Positions 32,501-44,385 of a stretch of 47,000 nucleotides of DNA are shown here, piece by piece. The DNA is from Fragilariopsis cylindrus CCMP1102 (Eukaryota > Bacillariophyta > Bacillariophyceae > Bacillariales > Bacillariaceae), in the NCBI GenBank assembly GCA_900095095.1, contig FMBT01000095.1, positions 1 through 47,000 on the forward strand. The letters are read 5' to 3'. The notes beneath the pieces were generated by a model. The model was not told the DNA's origin and searched no databases. It saw only the letters and a list, made by a program, of their open reading frames with translations. Made by a program: the position numbers and the translations under genes. The number at the start of each line of letters is the position of its first letter. Position 1 is the stretch's first letter.

Positions 32501-33564
32501 ATTATTTGAATAATTTCATCATTATTGTGTAACTTTATAGTACTATCTATCGTCGTCGGGGTTCAATGCGTTGATACTCTGTTGGATTTAAATTATACCG
32601 TACCAGTAGCAGTAGTACTGTAGAGTTTTATTCTTTTTTGTTGGCGATTATTGTTGATGGTTTTTGTGATGTTGGCAAGAGATGTTATGGAAGATAGGTT
32701 TGGTAATGAGCGAGTGTTGTAAATTGGTAGGTGGATTGGTTGGTTGTAGCTGTAGCTAACATGTATTGTCGTCTATGACAAAAAGAATTCTACTGTATTC
32801 CAAGATTAAAGACTGCATACATATCTTAGATCGACTCCGTCATCACACACATCACATTAAAAAGAATGGAGCAATAAAAGAGAATTGAATGGCGATACCG
32901 TGTACGTTAGATTTTTTTTGTTTTCTGACTAATCCTTCGCGCTATTTTCGTGTGGTTTTGTAATAAGTACGTACAATTTTGTGTATGACGAGCTCACTTA
33001 TTATTAAAATCAAGAAAAAAGAAGAACACAAGCGAACGTGATAAAGCATCAATTCGTGCTCCCGATCCTTTTTTGTGATCGCAATCAATATATTCAACAA
33101 CATACGGTAGGGACTGAAAGGAAGATTATCATTAAGGTTCAGGCTTTGACCTTTTGGAGGCCAGTCGTGTGTCAAATCTCTCAGACTTTTTCCATCATCC
33201 GAACTATTAGAAATGCATAGATTGTTTGAAACAATATCAAATAATTGTTGGATTAAGTTATCGTGGTATGATCAGACCTGCACTACTTATACTTCGCAAA
33301 TCACTCCCAAGATAAAATCTGCAACACACCATTTGTCCAGGGACACGCATAAGAATTAATTGACCAGAATTTAAATATTATTACTAAATACTATTCTATA
33401 TTATACTACACAGTATCATCTTTAATATTTTAGATGACAAACACCAATGTAACTAATGGCTATCTCGTCAGACTTCATGCCAATTGCTGCTTATAAATTT
33501 GGATAGAAAGAGTCTATAGATCTTCTTATTAGCGCCATTAAGTAAAAGACAAGAAAAGCTGAGC
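32501..33564. other. Gene-free stretch (1.06 kb)
   Basis: This holds the upstream side of the LmeA-like gene and the 3' flank of the GTPase gene. Frames at 32942-33220 have no gene-like composition. Nothing recognised. Confidence 0.3.
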
Positions 33565-36127
33565 CTAATGAACAGGTTGAACTGTAGGAATGGCAGTAAC
33601 GAGCCCGACCCCACGAACTCGACCATCTCGGAATAACATTCGCATTCCGGGTCGCACATATTCCTTGAAGAAAGTTGTTGTGTGAAGGCAAAAATGAGAA
33701 GATATAAGCACGATGTAAAGATTTAAACCGTTTTAATTGCATTTTCAAAAATCGAACGAGGTTTATTAAACTTACAGGACGTTTGGCAAATTTGAATGTG
33801 ACCTTGGCTCGACATCCCGGTCGTAACACAATCTCGTTTTCTTCTCCATACAGCGCTGTGTGAGTAGTAGACAGCCCGAGTGCGTTATTATCTACGATTT
33901 CAATTTTCCTAGCGTATGCGGACTGTCGCACATTCAAAATATGAACAAAGGCTTGGTACGACTTTCGAATTGTTGTACCTTCTCCCTTCAACACACAAAT
34001 CTCTGCCTCGAACTCTCTGGTAGATGTTGTAGATGTTGGAGTCTCACTGAGTACAACCATACCACGTCGAAGTTTCTTTCGCGAATCCTTACTCAAGGCA
34101 AGTGCAAGGCATGCAGATTGACCTGAAGTCACATGGGCTGTATTGATTCTGGCGATGTGAGCGGACTTGGCTACACACTTCATAAAAGAGCCATCATCTG
34201 TGGGCCCCACATAGACATGCGCGTTGGGACCAATATCGAGCTGACCAGCATTGACAAAACCAGAAACCACTGATCCCACCCCAGGGACATTAAAGATGTC
34301 GTCAACAAGATACTCAAAACTTCGTTTCAACTTTTTTTCATGACGTCGGCGCTTTGGCAACGAAAATAACAACTTTTGCAACAACTCCACACCCTCTCCG
34401 GTTACACACGATGTTGATATCATTGGTACCAAGGTACCGAGTTTCCCAATGCAAGTTGTAATGTCATCTTCGCTACGAATTTCGAATGGCTGCTTACCAA
34501 CATCAGGACGTCTTAAAAGTTTACCTACCTCCGCTTTTGAATCTTTGAAGGCGTGTTCTGGACATCCATCAATCTTCGTGAAAACAATAATAACATGAAT
34601 CCCAAAACTTACACAGAGATTTAGATGATGGTGTGTCATGTGCGTGGGAGGATGCCGACTATTGACGAGGACGAGTGCATAATCTGCCATTCCGGATGCA
34701 ACACCATGAATCCTACATAATGAAGCAAAAAAGACAACAAAACAAATATAATTGTCAATAAATACAATCTGGTTAAAGCTCAGCTTGCTACTGCAAGTGT
34801 TGCAACTGCAAGAGAGATAAGCAAGCCTAATGGGAGATTGTTCCAACACATAAATAAGTGGCGCGCGGACTGATTGACTCACGTTGTTTTCAGATATTTT
34901 TCATGCCCCGCAAGATCCATTAGAGTGACGACACGGTACGATTCTCTGGCAACTTCATCTTCACTCCTTCGGCGGTTTGCCCTTATTGAGTCTTTACCTG
35001 CAATGGCCTCTCCAGTCGATCGGAATCCCATAAGATGTGTTGATGCTGTTGATGTTCGTCCACTCTCAATTTCATGTCGATGTTTCATAATAGATGTACG
35101 ACTACTACCACGACCATCATCTAAAAGAGAAGAGGTTAATGTTCCGATCAGAGTACTCTTTCCAGCGTCAACATTTCCAACAACAGCTACACGAATATTT
35201 CTCGATGATAGTGTCTCACCAACAGACAACTTTTCTCCATCATCAACAGCATTTTAGCTTTTGACGACGACGATGATGACATCGATGATGAATTATCACC
35301 TGCACGCCGTATTTTTTCACCATCTGGATGGTCTTGGAATTCTGTATTGGTGAAGGGTCCAATAAATGAGTTTCAACTCGATGAACAGTCAACTCGCACC
35401 TTGTATAAAACCCTGTGTCTTGTCTAAGGTAGATTTATTCTCATTAAGATCAGTAGATTCCTCTTCATCATCATCATTCTTCATCTCGTAATGAGACTCG
35501 TGATTATGATGATGATGATCGTCATAAAGTTGATCCTTGCCGTCCCCTAACAACGAATCTTCTTTCACAACAACAACATCGGTGGTTTCATTATCATCCC
35601 CCCTCATCCTAACGGCATCGCCGTCTATTGTCGAGTACATTATCTCATTTTGGATCATTTTCCGTTCTACAACGACCGCATTGAGACTTCGTGCTAAATA
35701 TTCTAATACCTTCGCCGTTTTTGCACAGGCATCATAATCGATCAATGAATGACAACCATCATCTTCTACTCCTATACGATAAATACAAGATCCATGTCCT
35801 TCATCTAGCCGGAAAGACATTTGTGTTTTCAATTTCTCGAGTCGATTGGTCGTGCAATTGAGTAGTTGTCGTTTGTATTCAATATTTCCATCCTGTAAAT
35901 GTTTATAACACACATAATATAAGTTTGAAACAGTTAGATATAAAGATGAATAAGGTAGGTATAATGGATTAATATTCTGCGACCGACCGATATGTCATAC
36001 ATACCTCATTCTCTGGTGCAACTACTGATATGAGACGCTCGGTGCTAGGGCTGATCGATGCTGTATTATCCATGTTTTTCGTAGACAAATCCACACCATC
36101 GGCAGTTTCGCTAGCTCCGTTCATCAT
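33565..36127 (-). CDS. GTPBP1/2-like translational GTPase
   Basis: Family members are EF-1A-like GTPases linked to ribosome rescue and mRNA turnover. Exons are 36127-36005, 35892-34883, 34712-33776 and 33663-33565; introns are 35893-36004, 34713-34882 and 33664-33775. The N-terminal domain has TERLISVVAPENEDGNIEYK, CIYRIGVEDDGCH and LEYLARSLNA. The G domain has G1 GNVDAGKST, G3 DLAGHEKY and G4 TKIDGC, with GVASGMADYALVLVN between. Beta-barrel domains II/III follow (VPGVGSVVSGFVNAG, VYVGPTDDG, RKIEIVDNNAL, VLRPGCRAKVTFKFAKRP). The last exon gives EYVRPGMRMLFRDGRVRGVG. It is about 720 residues. Frame breaks lie between 35250 and 35400, before the G domain, including an A run near 35252-35255. 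The first Met is the ATG at 36127. Confidence 0.85.
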
Positions 36128-36909
36128 ATGACAATGCGAATGAATCTCTTTTCGATTCCTACTAGTCGGAATCGAATCGAATCAGAATCAATCAATCGGT
36201 CAACTCTTATATCAAGAACACCTACGATGTTATGTATTCAATAGAATATTGAATATGGCTGAACTCGATCACTTGCTTTCGATATGTATGACAATACCAG
36301 AAATTATATATACATTTTCGCATCGGTTTTCTTGTTGATGTTTCCTCGGAGTGCGACACAATTCTTCATTAAAGTTCCAGTATGCATACTGATTCACTGA
36401 TTGATGATGATTCATTTTCCGTATCTTTCCGTGACAGAACAAAAGTGAAACATGGACATTCCATGACTGAAACGGGATCGTGCATAGTATGCGGCAAGTA
36501 TGTCAATTTGTGCATTTACCCCTTCCCCCCAAAATCAATACCGTGAACATACTGTACGTAGCATTAGCCGTTATTACTTGAGGATAATTTTGGGCGAAAA
36601 TCAAGACTAACTCTTCGAGAGATAGTACTAGATAGGCCACGCAAAAAACGATTCACAACATTCTTTTGGAACATTCAACATAAATCCGAACATAATTTGC
36701 TTGACTGTAAAGGGTGAGAGAGGCCACTGACATAAATCGATTCAAATAATAAGGCTCTTTAAAGTGCAAGAACAATAAGTAAGCAATTCACTGGATAGAC
36801 GAATCGAATCGAATCGATCGAATCAACGCAACTTTATTTTACACGGCGACGAATTTTGGAAGTATTTCGGAAAGCTAAGATTTTTTAAAGATAAAAAGGA
36901 ATTGAGAAA
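36128..36909. promoter_or_regulatory. Divergent GTPase/SNARE intergenic region
   Basis: 782 bp between divergent starts. It has GAATC-type simple repeats near 36170-36200 and 36798-36826. No gene or RNA is recognised. Confidence 0.3.
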
Positions 36910-38026
36910 ATGAAACGGTATACCACAGTTAGTGATAGCAGTGAGAATTCCTCCTCTCGGATGAAAGATAGTGATAGTCTTAGTGTAGTATCTATTTCTA
37001 GTAGGTCGACGAGTCATCAGCGATTTACTAGACATAAACGTATCAACTCGGAATTGTCAGAACCATTAACCAGTCCTCTAACAAGTAGTAATAGTACATC
37101 AGTTCTTGATCACAATGAATCATCGACGTCGTCGGGTGGTGATCCATATTTCGTGTTCAGATCGGATCTACAAAACAAATTAGAATCAGCCGATGAATTT
37201 CTTGCAGATTTTCTACGGATAGTTCACGAAACTGTACGTGCGCTTTCTTCCTTTATATGAATATTGGAATTGGATTCATTATGTAAATCTGTAACAGGGT
37301 TCGGTCCTTCCTACATAATAACCACTTAAAAGTCGTCCTCATTTTATTTTATCTTGTTTTGTTTTTCTCTATCTTAAAAAATAACAAAGGATACTGCTGT
37401 AAGCTCATTGGAATACAGAGATTCGAAGAAACAACTAAAACGTCATTTAAAAAGTGCGGAATCAACTCTCAGAGATGTACAGAAAACAGTGCAAGCGGTA
37501 GAAAACGATCGGGATAAATTTCCTCATATAGATGATCTCAATTTTTTGAACGAAGATCGTTAGTGGAAACTAGTCGAAGTAGAATCCAACATGCAAAAGA
37601 TGAAATGAACTCGGACATTATAAAAAAGAAGGTACTTAGTGATGAACGTAATAGGGCAGTTGCAAGATCCGGAGATGGTCTGTTGGGAGCAAAAAATGAT
37701 GAAGAACGACAAAATACAGATTTTATTCTAGACAATCAAGCACAAAGTTCCATGTTAATGCAAGAACAGGATGAAACATTAGATGAACTTGGAAATGCAG
37801 TACTGCGAGTCGGAGAAATGGCTGGTACTATTGGTGAAGAGATAGGTCAACAAAATAAATGTTAAATGATCTAGATGAAGATATGACAACTGCTGAGGAG
37901 GAATTAGGGATGGTAATGGGGAAGCTTGCTAAATTTATGGGAACAAAAAATCGAGGGCAACTAAAAACAATTGTGATTCTGACACTGATCGCTATAATCA
38001 TGTTTTTCGCGGCAATTTACCTATAG
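36910..38026 (+). CDS. Qc-SNARE of the syntaxin-6/SYP61/Tlg1 type
   Basis: This SNARE class drives fusion at the trans-Golgi network and endosomes. Exon 1 is 36910-37233 and exon 2 37390-38026; the intron 37234-37389 starts GTACGT and is in phase 0. After a Ser-rich leader comes the syntaxin-6-like N-terminal bundle (DPYFVFRSDLQNKLESADEF, RDSKKQLKRHLKSAESTLRD). The SNARE motif is at about residues 220-280 (QSSMLMQEQDETLDELGNAV, VGEMAGTIGEEIGQQNKMLN, DLDEDMTTAEEELGMVMGKL). The tail anchor is IVILTLIAIIMFFAAIYL. The central Gln of the zero layer fits EEIGQQN. Frame breaks lie near 37555 and 37858, the latter in an A run (QQNKM). It is about 320 residues. Confidence 0.88.
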
Positions 38027-38528
38027 TAAATAATATGATCAGGACGAGATCGATCGATCACGACAACGATGCTCAATTAATTTGATTCGGCAAATTCTCA
38101 TGATTATTTGTATCATAACATTTACTTGTTGTGACTACTACTATATCATAAAATAATGTCAATAATACCTGTATTATATTTCATATTTTTACTTTGTCTG
38201 GTATTTATATTTCTCCCATCAACTTCATGATTTCTTTTAACTAAAAGTAATCTACTGTAATTATTCTTGGATCAGAGTAAATTATTCAAAAGTTAGAAGC
38301 ATTGCAATGTTTGTACTAGATATTGAATAGGAGTCAAAATGGCCTTTTAAAAAAAGGACACAGAAACTAAAGCAAAACATTGAACAGATTCATTCGCGAT
38401 GTGCGTTTATTGTCTAACTGTATTACAAGTGATTTTATCATTGTTATCCATAGTGGTCCAATAGAGCAAAACATGGGAAGATCGTATTAATATTCTATTC
38501 AGGTTACTCCTGTTATTGTTTTTCCTTT

Positions 38529-38559
<31 letters not shown>

Positions 38560-38656
38560 TATAGCTGCTACAATTAATTGAAGGCCCTGATTGTGAGGAT
38601 GATTCGATTCAATTCAATTCAATTCGTTTTGATAGCTCCTTCTTTTACTTTACACA
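38027..38656. other. Convergent intergenic region with microsatellites
   Basis: Contains a (TG)n tract around 38529-38552 and an (ATTCA)n tract near 38604-38624. No gene is seen. Confidence 0.5.
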
Positions 38657-39952
38657 TTATTTGGGTAAAGTTGAGGCACGAAGAGATTCTCGTTGAACAG
38701 TAAAGAGTGTTTTACAATTTCCACATTTTACATTACCCTCAGCACCGAATCCTTCTACCCCAAGGATATCACCAAAGTAAAGTCTGTTTTCATATTCACA
38801 TGACGGGCATGGGCCGTATGCAACAAGCTTGTTTGTAAAGATATAATCTTCTGTAAGTACTGTAGCTCCCTTGGTAATAAGTGGTGTTCCCAATGCAAAC
38901 AAGATGATAGGGTTCAATCGGATGATCGGTTCGATGATTTCAAATCCAAGTGCCAGCCAAACAATTGATAAGATTGCTCCAGCTGGTAGGTAAAGTAAAT
39001 TCGATCGGAATTTATCCTTTGAAGTGTAACCTTACACACACCAGTATCGATGTAACATTTTGGATCTGTATCGACAGCAAATTTCGATCCAGTTTCCTTC
39101 AGTTCTTTTTTTAAGCTATCGAACTCACCATCATCCATGATAGGCTCACCTTTTAAGTATGCTTGTGTTGCAGCAAGAAACTTGGATTCTTCACGGCTCA
39201 CAACACTACAGGTGAACCATTCCATTGAAGATCTTCCTTCAACAAATCAAAGTCTTCATCTGAAAGAAGTTGTCTGCCACTGGCATAGTATGACTAACAT
39301 GATTATTATTATTATTATTATTACACACATTATGTATGGAATGATGCGTAACAAATCAAAGCAATAAATCAATTTCGTGGATGAAATATATTATTTTTAC
39401 ATTACAGGGGGCAGGGATATTATTAGATATAAAAAGACGTGGCTCAATCAATCATCACGAAAACATAACACGATTTGATGTCAATGTGTACAATGCGATG
39501 ATGCTCGTTTTTCTTTTCTCGACGAGCACCAAAATTATGAGTTACCGATTTGTAAATTAGAACTAATTGTTTACGTACCTGTATGAATCAAGGAAAATAC
39601 GTTCTTTCTCGGCAACAGTAAGACGGATCTTATTTCCACTATCTTCATCGACCATACAATACTCTTCATCTGGAATACATTCTTCTTTTTCGATACCAGT
39701 TTCGAAGAATCGTCCAGTCGTATCATCAAATTTAAGTTCTTTCCTTGCACTTGTTATTTGTGCTCCATCGATTTTGTCGTCATCAGCCGCCATCTTCAGC
39801 AGTTGGGAAGAAAAACTACGACTAATACTAATACTACCACGGTGGGATAATGTAGGGGAGAATGCTACTACTGTGACGAGATCATTGTTGTTGCATAGAA
39901 GCGATGCCGCAACGACAGCAAATATAGATGAACTCAAATTTAATATCGACAT
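38657..39952 (-). CDS. PGRL1: PGRL1-like protein (cyclic electron flow), plastid-targeted
   Basis: PGRL1 is a thylakoid membrane protein that works with PGR5 in cyclic electron flow around photosystem I. Exon 1 is 39952-39579 and exon 2 39279-38657; the intron 39280-39578 joins DSY to SGRQLLSDEDFD. The precursor starts MSILNLSSSIFAVVAASLLC, with VVA-FSP at the likely ASAF-type cleavage site. Mature features in family order: GRQLLSDEDFDLLKEDLQWN, EESKFLAATQAYLKGEPIMD, GSKFAVDTDPKCYIDTGVC, two membrane helices (PAGAILSIVWLALGFEII; NPIILFALGTPLI), then GPCPSCEYENRLYFG and VKCGNCKTLF. The paired CxxC motifs fit the redox/metal sites of PGRL1. Frame breaks lie near 39208 and 39010. It is about 332 residues. 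Confidence 0.88.
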
Positions 39953-40239
39953 TGTTCGAGTGTTTTGTTTATCGAGTGTTGTTTGATTACAAAATGCGTA
40001 TTAAATGTCTTGACCAAGATAGAAAACAATTTAAATTATTGTGTCGTTATGGGTGTAATAGAAGTCATGAAAAATAAAATCAACGATATTACTAAGATTT
40101 GTTTTTGGTTGCTACTTGTCACATATTCGAATATCGTTTACGCACCACGACACGAGCACCTTTGTTCCGCTTCGTTTTGAGAACATAAAAACATTTTGCA
40201 CGCTTTTAACGCGTGATAAAAATAAATCTGTGACGTCAG
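39953..40239. promoter_or_regulatory. PGRL1 upstream region with CRE-type site
   Basis: The palindrome TGACGTCA lies at 40231-40238, about 280 bp upstream of the PGRL1 start. In diatoms, TGACGT/ACGTCA elements are known cis-elements of CO2- and light-responsive genes bound by bZIP factors. A role here is inference. Confidence 0.4.
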
Positions 40240-40241
40240 TA

Positions 40242-40446
40242 CTTCCTCCGTATACCGCTAAATACATACGCGCATTTATCAGGAATTTTCACACCCATAA
40301 TAGGTTGGAGAACCCTTAAACTCTACCCAATCAACAGGAACTTTTTTTTAAATGAGATTTTGAAAGTTTTCGACTCACACTCCACGCTTTAATCGTCTAA
40401 AAATCCAGACGATAGCGCGTATTTAGTTAACGGTGCACGGAGGAAG
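40242..40446. mobile_element. Stowaway-like MITE (Tc1/mariner type), 205 bp
   Basis: The left end CTTCCTCCGTATACCGCTAA and the reverse complement of the right end, CTTCCTCCGTGCACCGTTAA, form terminal inverted repeats of about 30 bp, ending in similar TAC..ACGCGC blocks. Both ends are flanked by TA (40240-40241 and 40447-40448), the Tc1/mariner target duplication. The TIR resembles the CTCCCTCCGT ends of plant Stowaway elements. It has no coding capacity and sits about 290 bp upstream of PGRL1. Confidence 0.75.
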
Positions 40447-40448
40447 TA

Positions 40449-41212
40449 TGCGAGTAAGATGGGCAACGTTTGAATTTGAACACAACATCGAGATTTTACT
40501 GCGTGTCGTGTTGTGTTGTAGTAACGGTATTCTTACAATGATATGATAGCGAAAGTGCACCACTTTTTATATTGTAAATCACTCTTACCAAGTTACTTTT
40601 TATTACTGTACTTCTTGTACAAACACAACAATTATAATGGGATGTTTAGGACTACCATAACATAGAAAATCATTGAAAAAACTCAAGCAATATTATGGAC
40701 TAGGAAGATGAGATGCTCACTGCACTGCCGGCCCACCCAGTATCAATATCAATTTTTTGTTGTTGTTCTGTAATAAAGCATTCAAGAAAAATATTTACAA
40801 AGGTTGAATCATCATGATGTGTTCAGGTGTTACAAAGAAAATACCCAAACCAGCGCATGTTTACAGGGTGGGCAGCTATAGGGATGATGCAGTATATGCA
40901 GCATTGTCTCTTAGTATTTTATCATATAATTCAATAATAATAGTTGTGTATACAACACGAAAGATAGAAATCAATTGTCTTGGCATCATATGGATTCTTC
41001 TTACTCTATGGAATGGAGGTTTCGTTACTTTCTTCACCATTTACTTGTATTTCCTAGGTAGGCTAGTATTTGAAAAAGGTATAGAATGTACAAACAGTCA
41101 GAGCCTTCTTTGGACTCATTGCCATATATCAGTCATAGTCATTAGTGACCCCTGCATAGCTTTTGAGTAAATTCTTGGGTACATCTGACTTGCTACTGTG
41201 TGCTTACTCTAC
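40449..41212. other. Intergenic, nothing recognised
   Basis: AT-rich sequence between two mobile elements. A 118-codon frame at 40814-41170 has hydrophobic stretches but no recognisable domain, so I do not call it. Confidence 0.3.
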
Positions 41213-41767
41213 CTGGGCCTTCCGGCACTATTTAACAGTGTGGGGGCTGAACGAAACTAGCAATCGTGGATGGGTTTTTTTTAAAGCGGGTATGGGGTAA
41301 CCGCTTTTTTACAAAGCGGGTATCAAAAGCGGGTACCCCTACCCGCTTTTTAGGCAAGCGGGTATTGAAATTATTATCGCGTATTTTTACAGCGTGGAGC
41401 ATCTTATTTTCTCAAAGCGGGTATCAAAAGCGGGTACCCCTACCCGCTTTTAAGGGAAGCGGGTAGGGTAAAGCGGGTACCCTTTAGCGCGTAAAAACAC
41501 GCTATAATATAATTTCCATACCCGCTTGTATCAAAAGCGGGTACCCGTACCCGCTTTTGATACCCGCTTTGGAAAAAAGCGGGTACCCCTTAGCGCGTAA
41601 AAACACGCTATAAAATAATTTCCATACCCGCTTGCCTAAAAAGCGGGTAGGGGTACCCGCTTTTGATACCCGCTTTTTAAAGCGGCTAATTAAAAACACG
41701 CTTTAAAAAAACCTAATTATTTAGTTTCTAGAAAACCCCCAAAAATTATTAGTGCCGCAAGGCCCTG
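41213..41767. mobile_element. Non-autonomous DNA transposon with AAGCGGGTA subterminal arrays
   Basis: The outer inverted repeats are GGGCCTTCCGGCACTA (41215-41230) and, at 41750-41765, TAGTGCCGCAAGGCCC. An inner inverted block GGTTTTTTT.AAAGCG is at about 41273 and 41700. The interior holds about 19 copies of AAGCGGGTA in both orientations. Two arms of roughly 75-80 bp (41313-41393 and 41603-41676) are near-perfect reverse complements, so the region can fold back. The right end read inwards, CAGGGCCTTGCGG, is hAT-like, but I see no 8-bp target duplication. No transposase is encoded; frames through it are translations of the repeats. Confidence 0.7.
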
Positions 41768-42136
41768 TGTATTGGGTTTGACTGAATGATTGGGCTTTAT
41801 CTACTTAGTCTTTTGAATAGTGTGCTCTCTTCTGTTTTGTTGATGGTTAGGATAGTGTGTTCTACTTCCAACTTGTCAGTAGCCTGCCTCTAACATAGAT
41901 GAGATACACTTCAATAGCTGGCATATCATGTCAAGTTTGCAGGAATGTGTTTGATACTCAAATAGAACCTACAGTATATAGATTGATTTGCTATTTTGCA
42001 AATTAAACTGACACTTAAGTACAGAAAGGAACTTTTTTGTTTATTCATTGGTTTTAAAATTCAAGCGTCTGCCAACATGCCTAATACTATACTAGTCAGC
42101 AAGTTGTATATACTTCATTCTTTCTCTCTCTTATTT
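41768..42136. other. Intergenic, nothing recognised
   Basis: The 3' flank of the DHHC-like gene and the edge of the mobile element. No gene is seen. Confidence 0.3.
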
Positions 42137-43948
42137 TTAGATTTCTTTAAATACTCCACCAGTAAGCAAAACTATGTCAAAAATCAAGCAAACAAACACT
42201 AGAGTAACAAAGCACTGAAAGGCAAGCATGTTCTTTTTCCCTATCGCGGTACCAGTCCAAGGGCAACTATATGTATATATTCGATTGACAAAAATAATAT
42301 ATTTTGGATTAGCAATATTGACCTAACAAAAGGTAAAAAGGATCGATACGAGAAGATAAGCAACGTGTTCTTCGAGAAGAATTGTTTACTTACGTGTGAT
42401 CAAATCCCTCTACGATCACTCCAGTATCGGGATCATACCTGTATAAAGCAAAGATGGTAACCGTTTTTTTTTTTTCAATAGGAAGACATTAGACATAAGT
42501 ATAGTAGATAAAAACAGAAAAGAACGAAACAACATTTAAAAAAGTCCAGTACTATACAATCATCGACGATCTTACCATGCTCCCCGAGGTCGATAACTAA
42601 GAGCTCGGTCATTCCATCTCCATTGATTTCCTTCTTGATCGGGTGGAGGATCACTGCACCGACGTTGGATACCTTTTATTAAGACAAAAATAGAAGACTT
42701 TTTTTTAGTACGGCGAAACAAAATAGCTAGTAATACAAAAACAAATTTCATTTTTGTTTTTTTCAGTATCCTTCTTCCTCATTTATATATTTTCTTACCT
42801 GGATCACGGAAGGCTGTCATTGCAAGGGCAGAAATAAGTCCGATTGTACATATCGCCCAAACAAATCCAATAAGTGGATTAACCTTCGGAATTGCCATCA
42901 CTAATGTCATACCAGAAACTCCCAATATAAGTGGATACGTTACCATGCACAGCATTGGCCAATACTGTATAAAGTGTATAGAAGTGTTTTACGAAATGAA
43001 AAGGCATTAAAATAAACAAATAAATAATATGAGGTCTACGATTTTTTTCCATCATCATTAATCATCATATAAAGATAAACGTCGGGTCCGTGCATTGTGT
43101 TATGTTTCATAATGCACCGTTGGTTTATTTTTCGTTTGAGATGTTGTTTTGGTTATGAGGTATTTTTCATGCATGTATTTCAGTATATTTCAGCACTACT
43201 TACAGGTCCAACAACAAAGTCTAATCTAGGTTGTGTAAAACGATTTGTTTTCATTCCACCATTTTCTTCATCTGGAACTTCTTCTGTAACCCATTCAGTA
43301 GATTGTTTCAAAATTGCCATATTACCAATCCGACCAGCACCTAACACTGAACACATAATAGCAGAACAACATCCACATGGTACACTGTGATCTTTGTCAT
43401 TACCATCTATCATTTTCATACATGAACCTTTCCAACCGTTGTTTTTATACTTAGCATATTCGGATTCCCAGCTACTTTCAGTGAAGCCCTGTGTGTCGAT
43501 TTTAGAATGTTTCGAATAGTAAAAAGTTTCCCATGAGTAATTTATTTTATTTCACAACCGTAGATGTATTTTGACTGCATTTAGTACACGACAATACATG
43601 ATACGATCGAAAACAATACAGAAAGAAACTTACACGAGCGAAATGACATTCTTGCCATTGCTTTGTTTTAAGTTGTTGTGTTTCTGCCTGATATCGTTCA
43701 TCTAACGACATACCTCCGACTTGTTGTTGCACGACTTCGCCACTTGTCGATATTTCACCACCAGGTCCTCCAGAATTTGGAGGAGATCCAACTTGCAAAG
43801 AAGAAGAATCTAAACCATCGGATGATGACGACGTCGTATCAAGACTTTTACTAAAGGGTAAAATTTCTTCATTCTTCTCCACCGATACCGACCCTCCTCC
43901 ACTTTCCTTTGCACTTCCACTTCCACCACCGCCTCGTCGTTGTGACAT
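42137..43948 (-). CDS. DHHC-palmitoyltransferase-like protein with DHTC motif (copy A)
   Basis: Six exons: 43948-43634, 43488-43204, 42964-42799, 42672-42576, 42438-42394 and 42266-42137. They sum to 1,038 nt, exactly 346 codons, with GT-AG introns and no frame break. A Gly/Ser-rich leader is followed by a Cys-containing domain (HSVPCGCCSAIMCSVLGAGR, IGNMAILKQSTEW). Two membrane helices follow (MVTYPLILGVSGMTLVMAI; LIGFVWAICTIGLISALAM), then the DPG motif (AFRDPGIQRRC). The CRD-like region is NQWRWNDRALSYRPRGAWYD, then EGFDHTCPWTGTAIGKKNM. The catalytic-site tetrad is DHTC rather than DHHC, and most zinc-ligand Cys/His of a normal CRD are absent. One more helix (CFVTLVFVCLIFDIVLL) ends the protein. 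The Cys nucleophile is kept, so activity is possible but uncertain. Confidence 0.8.
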
Positions 43949-44385
43949 AATTGATTATTAACTATTAATTATTACTACTCGTCCTTCAGTTTGTTTCGTG
44001 TTTAGCCAACCAACACGAACGATGCACAAAAAAAAATTATCCAACAACAATGTCCTTAATTTAGAACATTATTCTTATCATAATTTTTGAAATTTAAAAT
44101 GGCATCAAATTACGATGTAAGTTAGGTCCTACGATACATACGTAAGAATGGAAATATTGGTACTCGTTAGTGTGTGATATCAATAGTCCTAATATGATAT
44201 CATACATAGTATCATGACTTATGAGTACTCCGCGCACATTATGCGTTGGGAGCATTTCTGATTCTTGTTTAGCAAGAATGCCGTTTCGCTCTCATTATAT
44301 GTGTTCTCTCTCGACTTTAAAAAGTTAGGAAGACACACATCTACTTCGAAGTACGGTATCTCTATCGTGAATGCAATAAATCTCC
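43949..44385. promoter_or_regulatory. Bidirectional promoter region of the DHHC-like pair
   Basis: 437 bp separate the start codons of the head-to-head paralogues. It includes ATGATATCATACATAGTATCATGA near 44194-44217, a partly palindromic AT-rich stretch. No other feature. Confidence 0.35.

Noticed and set aside
40814..41170. 118-codon frame with hydrophobic segments
   Set aside because: No homology recognised, AT-driven composition, and it lies between two mobile elements. Possible but unsupported.
41266..41699. Two frames of about 65 codons on opposite strands
   Set aside because: They are direct translations of the AAGCGGGTA inverted repeats and have no independent coding signal.
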